A stretch of DNA of 64,000 nt, from NCBI GenBank assembly GCA_034509925.1, contig CM067532.1:3490142-3554141 (forward strand), in the 5' to 3' direction. Positions 57,931 through 64,000 of the stretch are shown piece after piece. The position numbers were made by a program, and so were the translations under genes. The first letter of the stretch is position 1. Each line of letters begins with the position of its first letter. Source of the DNA: Hirudinaria manillensis (lineage: Eukaryota > Annelida > Clitellata > Hirudinida > Hirudinidae). The notes below the pieces were generated by a model that saw only the letters and a program-made list of their open reading frames with translations, was not told the DNA's origin and did no database searches.

Positions 57931-60900
57931 GTTTGTTGTACTCATTAATATTCATGATTATGCGCTGAATATTTAATTGCTTTGTGTTACTTTTTACTGG
58001 GCAAATTTTGTTCATATTGAATTTTCATGAAACTAATTGTTATATTATTCTAAAATTATTATTAATACTAATATTAATGTTATTATTATTATTAATGTTA
58101 TTATTTTTACTATTATTATTATTAATGTTTTTATTTTTACTATTATTATTATTATTATTAACAATGAATTTTTAAGGGCGCGAGAAAATGGCTTCACGCT
58201 GTGGAAATCAGTTTTGCGAAACAAATGAATAATTAGTAATTTAAAGGAGTAATTAAAGAATTAATGAACAAAAACATTTTAAAGTCAAGAATTAATTAAG
58301 CATTTAATCAACAAACCGACGTTTCTTAATTCCAGTGAGACTCAGTTTTCAATTTTCTTTTTGAAAAATGATGTCACCTTAAAGCTGGAGGCATTTTCGA
58401 CTATTTTTTAAATTATTATTATTATTATTATATTATAGTTATTATTAATTATTGTTATTATTTTATTATTATTATTAAAAGTCCAATATCGCATTTAAAG
58501 ATGATTATTTAAATAATGTATTTTAAATTAATTTTAATAACATATTATATAAAAAGATTTTATTTTAAAGTTAATATACCGGTTTATTTAGATGATTCAG
58601 ACAGTTCATTTAATTACTTTGTTCCATCTTAACTGAATAACATCTTAACTGAATCTTAACATCGTCCACGTTTCAAGGAATTGCTTTTCTTTCCTTTCAG
58701 AAAATGTTTTCCAACTTTTAATTTCCAAATGTTTTTCTGAACCGTTTCGAATAAAAACGTCTTCAATTTGCATCATCCAAATTCTCTTCCCGAAGAAAAC
58801 ATTAGCATTATTATAATTAAATTCTTAATTATGAATAATGATCTTAATGATTTAATTACTTCAAAATGCTCATCATAACAGACTTAACTTGTATAACTGA
58901 ATAATTATTTTTCTTTAAACCAATAATTTTAGGGAACAATTTCAGGCATTGCGCTGAATTTCCGAAAATAAAAAAAAAAACTATTTCTGGATAATCTGCT
59001 TATAATAACGGAATCTCTGTATAAACCTTTAAAACAAATTTTAACTTCCGGTACCAAAGCATTTCAATTTTCGTTTTAAAACAGTAACAAACAAATCGTA
59101 CAACATTCCGAATAAAACGTCATAAATAAAATTACGAACGTACAAAAAAGGTTGAACCTGGTTCAAAGAATATTAAAATATTGTTAAAGTAGATTCTAAT
59201 GACGAAAAAAAGAGATTCTTAATGATTCTTTTATTATTTTATGATTCGAGTGATAAATGATTTACATTCGGAGACCGGCATTTCACGGGAGAGACTTGAA
59301 AAGTGAAATCGCCAAAGTAATTTCTTAAATGTTTAAAATAATAATTTCAATCATAAATAGAATAATTTATAACATAAAAATAATTAAATTCAATCACCAA
59401 TCTAATAATAGAAACTAGGATTGAAATCATTGCTTCGTTGGTTTCTCAAAATTTTATTCCCTCGGGTTTTAATCGAACATTATTTTTTTGTACGAAGGTG
59501 ATGAAAATCTCTAATGGCTCTAATCAGATCCTCCAAGCATTGCAGCCTCGTTTCGTAGTTTTATAAGCAACATTGCCTTCGAAACATTCTCTGGAGATGG
59601 CATTAAGATTTCGCTTGATATTATTTTACACTTCAATCCAATATTTTTTAACACCCAATCATTCCTTAATAGATGTCGCTTCATGGTTTACATTCGACGT
59701 TTTACTGCTTCTAAATTTTAAGCCATTGAAACCAAAATGAAGTGAATTTTTCAAATAAGTTGTTTCTTTCGTAAACACGTCTTCATCGAGGTATAAAAAA
59801 ACAGACTTCCACTCAAATGAAAAGAAATTATTTGCTTATGGAGAAAAATTCGTTAATTGCCAAAACTTCGACGTTTTATTTTATAGTCGTCATTTTGAAC
59901 CACAATTTTCTCGTTTTTAAAGTTTCGATTTTGTCCGAACGAGTAGCGCTTTATTATGGTTGAAAACTGAGAATTTGGCACTTTGGAAAGAGAAGAGTTT
60001 TCCTAAATGGAGGCAAATTCAAGTAATCCCCGTACAATGGCGATGTAAAACACATATTCGCTGATCAATCGCTTCAAAATCCATAAAATCTTCCGGAATA
60101 GGTTTCGGCAGCCTCTGTTTTTTGGTTCTCATTTCGTTCGATCGTCGAAAGTGAGGCTTGTTTACGATGATTTTAAACCATTAAAAGTTTTGGAGTTTGC
60201 GAAAAATTATCAACAAAATATTTCGATTGAATTATTTATTTAAATACAACTTAAACTTTCGTTAAATGAATGATAGAGGATTTAAAAAAACAATAACATA
60301 TTCAACTGCTTAAAGGTTGATTTATTTCGTAGTGGTTTCTACAGTAACTCAATTTTGTTTCGTCAAAGTCAGATTTCCTATAATAATAATAATATGAATC
60401 TTTATAATTATTTAAAAGAAGAAATCCTAAAAGATACATTTAAATACGTCCGAGTTGAGAGACTAATTAATAATTGAGAACTTTTTCTTAACCTCTCTGT
60501 CAAAGACGCATGTTTCGCGAAACTTGTTTACGTTAAAGTGCTTGAAACGCTTGCATTTGTAGTGAAACAATCCATTTTGAATTGAAGCATTGAAGCATTT
60601 AAAGCATTTACAATCACGATTGAAGCATTTAAAACTTGCCACGAAGCCTTCTTGTGAAGTAATTGCTTTTTGGATGTAAATTTGTAAGACGTATTTGTTC
60701 CGACGAAATAATCATTCAATTTGCTTGCCAGGCATTTTCAATGACTATCCTTCAGCATTACGTCCCTCCTTTGCTTGTGCAGCATCTGTTTCCATGCGTA
60801 ATTAAGGAAGTGTTTCAAAGCATGAAAGGTCGTGTTTATTACAGCTCGTGTCACGATATGGACTTTTAAATCGAAATGTATTCACTCCAATAGTGGGTTT

Positions 60901-63900
60901 ATGCTTACATAAAGAGGGTGTTAAACGAGAATAAACAGAATATTCCATCGATATGCAAGAACAAAGAGTGATTTTCCCAAATAACCTTTGTCCTTTTACA
61001 GTTTCATGATCTTTTGAAAGTTTCTTTCAGAAAAAGGTCGTGGATGCCTTTCGAAATACAATATTAAGTTGGTTGCTCCCCTTCAAGCGTAGACTTTCAA
61101 GTACTTCTTGATTTTAAACAAATTAAATATAAGTTTAATCGAGGCAGCTTATTGTGAATTCTAAATTAAATTAAATTTTGGATGAAAAGAGATAAATTAT
61201 TTTATAAATTATTTTTAAATTCGTATACCTTTAAATAAAAGACAATTGAACTTGATTTTATCTGATTTTATTTGATCACTTCAGGAACTAATTTAAATAT
61301 TTTTAATTCCCTAAAGAGATCAACATCTTAAACATTTCAAACAATTTCAAAGTAATAAATTAAAAATAAAGATAATTGCGTTACCTGATAAGTTAACGAA
61401 TTGTTAGAAGAAATTTATTAAAGAAATATATAGAATTATCTTACGGAGAAGACATAACTGTAAGACAAGTACATGTATGTCCAACGGCCAACACCAACAT
61501 GGGCTGCAAACGCCAGGGATTTATATTCTATATCTTCTCCAAATATGGAATTTTTCTTGTGGGAAATCTCAACGTTTTTAATAAATACATAGATATAATA
61601 AATAAATAGATATGTTGCATAGATAAATGTATTTATGTGACTTAAGTTTAAATTTTTAAGTGGTTTACTTTCAATCTCACTATTACAACAATAGGAAACA
61701 TATCATTGATGATTTAAAAAAAGAACATTTATCAGTGAACATTAATTAGTGAATTAATAAAAAAAACTGCATCCAGTTTATGCAAACACCTTATAGGCGA
61801 TGTTTGTGCTCTAAGGAAGCACTCCTGGCTGGTAAAAAGAACTTCAACAATTTCCAATGACTGATGGATTTGCACTCCTGCAGTGGGAAAGCAACGTGCA
61901 TAGGATTGCGAGAAGGTTTGGTGAAGAATGGAGAACGTTTCATAAATGATAGCATCACAATCACTTTGATTATTAGATAAAATTAGATTTTAAAAAATAA
62001 CTTCAGTTTTTTAATTAATGCGGTACACACGAGGGAATTCTAGCCGTGAAAGATTTTGGACAAACTATACCTGCACATTTGAAAACAGGAAATTTGAAAA
62101 GGAATGCTAACATCTAATCAATTGTGTTGATTCGAGTAACAAATCTTCGGCCATGGGAGGGACCACTTTACGACCACAACCCATCAAAACATTGAAATAG
62201 ATTCTAACTTGGAGGTTAAAAGAAAAATAATTGGTCCAGAAAGTTGGCGTTTTTGGAGGTGAATTGACAAAACTGTTGTCGGGAAAACTCGGCTGCAGTT
62301 AAATGAGATCAGCGGAGGGTGCGAAGTTCCGCGAGGACTGATGAGAGATGGCGAGTGGGCTCTGAAGATATTGATTGTGTGCACTGCACGTTCTCACTCT
62401 ATTCCTGTCAATGGAGGCCAATGTCTTTTCGTCAAATGTCGCAAGTTTGGAAAGCAAGTCACAAACCCAGTTTAATTTACGCCTATTGCAGCGATTCTTG
62501 GTTTTAAAATCACTAGAAAAATGTTCTTGACATCATTTCTGAAATTTTTAGAAATTTATTTTATGCTGCTCTTAACAGGTTCACAAGAACTCGGAGGGTG
62601 TGGCAGTTCTCTTTGTAGCGATTGGTGGTAAAATTAATGGCTTTAAATAGCAATAAATTCAATTTATTCCGAAAATTTGAATCAATTGGGTACAAATAAA
62701 AATTATTTAATACATTTAAATTGTTTTAAATTTAAATTGTAAAATGTTTTAAACCGCGATAAGGCCAAAAATAAGAATGAAATAAAAACCAAACCCCAAG
62801 AGCATTTTAGATAATTTTAAAGAAAAGTGTCTTTAATTGATCAAATATTAAAAGTGAATAACAATAAACAAATTAAATTAGAAATAATTCAACACAAAAA
62901 CGAAAAAAAATAATTAAGAAACGAGCATACGTTTAACACAGAAAGGAGACAAAACAAATTAAAGGTTCCGAGACAACATGTGACATCAAAAGACAGGAAT
63001 CCTGCAAGTCATGCCACTCGTGCCTTCCCCGTCGTCCCAATCATTTCGATGCACATTATAATGACAAGTGAGTCAGACATTTACAATTACATTTGCAAAA
63101 AGTATATTTGGATCTTTTGTCGTGACCATCCGCATGCGAAATTTAATAAAAGCAATCAAACAGAGCTATCGGAAACATGTTTTTTTCTCTCTCTCTCTCG
63201 GGAAAAAAAATCTCAAATTGAAGTGACAACTTTCATAAAGTACTTCTTTCTACTGTTTCGTTCTTTTCAGGAGTTTTTCGGCATTTTTACGTCAATTGTT
63301 GTCGAGTTAGATTCTTTGACATTCTAATGAATCGACGGACCCTTCGATTGACTGGAAAATGTCGCGTCATATTTGACATCATTTTTTGCATCAAAACAGC
63401 TGTTTTTTGGCATTAAAATCTTCGCATGCATACTTTTATTTGTTATGATAATCATGCTCCTCGAATAAAGTACACTTTTCATATTTATTTGGTGACATTA
63501 TTTATGGATATTCATCAGTCGTGGTGCGGACGTAGTCACGCATTCTGGTCATTGCCTCACTTACCACAATGTGGCCATCATCATCATCACCGATACTTAA
63601 AAGAGTTTTTCTGAATGTGGCCCCAAGCATTATGAGAAGCAGATAACTGCGCGCACGGACTGAAAGTTTTTATTCGGCTGGAAAGGGTTGGTTATTGATG
63701 AACTGTTTGATATTTCCCCTGGACTCTCTCACTCGGAAGAAAACTTTTCCAAGATATTTGGCAGATTCTGTAATCCAATGTTCCATTCGCGCAGTAATCC
63801 ATCCATCCATCCAATAATGCAAGCACTTTCTCGGCGTTTCTATTAATTCAAACCTCCTTAATATTATCAGCAGCAGGGAGGCAATTTTCAGCGATTTAGT

Positions 63901-64000
63901 AAAGAAAACCAGGGGTTAATAAATATTTTATGTTTAGGGTTGATAAAACATTAAGTAGATGAAATTCAATAATTATCCTCGTCAATTATTAATTTAGTCG
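57931..64000. other. AT-rich region with weak exon candidates
   Basis: No complete gene. Candidate exons on the plus strand: 62299-62444 (CEVPRGLMRDGEWALKILIV, GGQCLFVKC), 62579-62624 (VHKNSEGVAVLFVAIG, faintly like the VH...GLAVLGVFLKIG region of carbonic anhydrases), and about 62979-63070 (cysteine-rich: CKSCHSCLPRRPN, followed by GTGAGT). The first two do not join in a common frame. Any of these might be 3' exons of the Ig gene or belong to another gene. Confidence 0.3.
58055..58165 (+). repeat. ATT-rich simple repeat
   Basis: Imperfect (ATT)n/(TTA)n run with TTTTTAC interruptions; a similar run lies at 58406-58480. These produce spurious Ile/Leu-rich frames. Confidence 0.85.

Noticed and set aside
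57984..58228. Leu/Ile-rich frames resembling membrane segments
   Set aside because: Translations of an ATT simple repeat.

Overview
This 64 kb window comes from the nuclear genome of an invertebrate animal. It is AT-rich with intron-split genes. The gene set (voltage-gated calcium channel beta subunit, DEG/ENaC channel, tetraspanin, Ig-domain adhesion-like protein, NPC2, JTB, SPATS2, TRIAP1, PP2A B'' subunit) is that of a bilaterian. I cannot name the phylum from sequence alone. Many introns are short, the smallest joined with confidence being 43 bp (13692-13734). Donor sites are relaxed: besides GTAAGT/GTGAGT, GTTTNN and GTTCNN donors recur. All gene models below were built by hand from conserved protein frames, and exon phases agree across every junction unless stated.

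Layout: 1-958 (+) 3' end of a PP2A B'' gene; 1229-1711 (-) TRIAP1; 2621-7211 (-) calcium channel beta subunit with two possible C-terminal exons; 8481-8903 (-) a small uncertain gene directly downstream of JTB (9048-9996, -); 11059-16115 (+) an 11-exon DEG/ENaC channel; 17662-18854 (-) NPC2; 19526-20505 a dead pogo/Tigger-like DNA transposon; 22286-24069 (-) an 8-exon tetraspanin; 24932-25068 a strong hairpin; 25813-30450 (-) a 12-exon SPATS2-family gene; 31.7-32.8 kb (-) an unresolved candidate gene; 33242-38124 (+) a 9-exon gene for an unrecognised protein made of four diverged copies of one ~90-residue unit; 39.1-39.9 and 50.9-52.0 kb two copies of a Tc1/Tc3-like transposon; 44488-49188 a complete Ty3/gypsy retrotransposon with identical 175-bp LTRs and a 5-bp target duplication; 53623-57930+ (+) an Ig-superfamily gene whose 3' end I could not place. 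From 58 to 64 kb the DNA is AT-rich with only weak exon candidates.

The cellular genes are not a functional cluster. The items most worth following up are the four-repeat protein at 33-38 kb, the young intact retrotransposon with its charged 15-residue Gag repeats, the 56-bp-arm hairpin at 25 kb, the alternative C-terminus of the calcium channel beta subunit, the transposase-derived DNA-binding-only frame at 39.4 kb, and the Ig protein whose third domain has lost its second cysteine.
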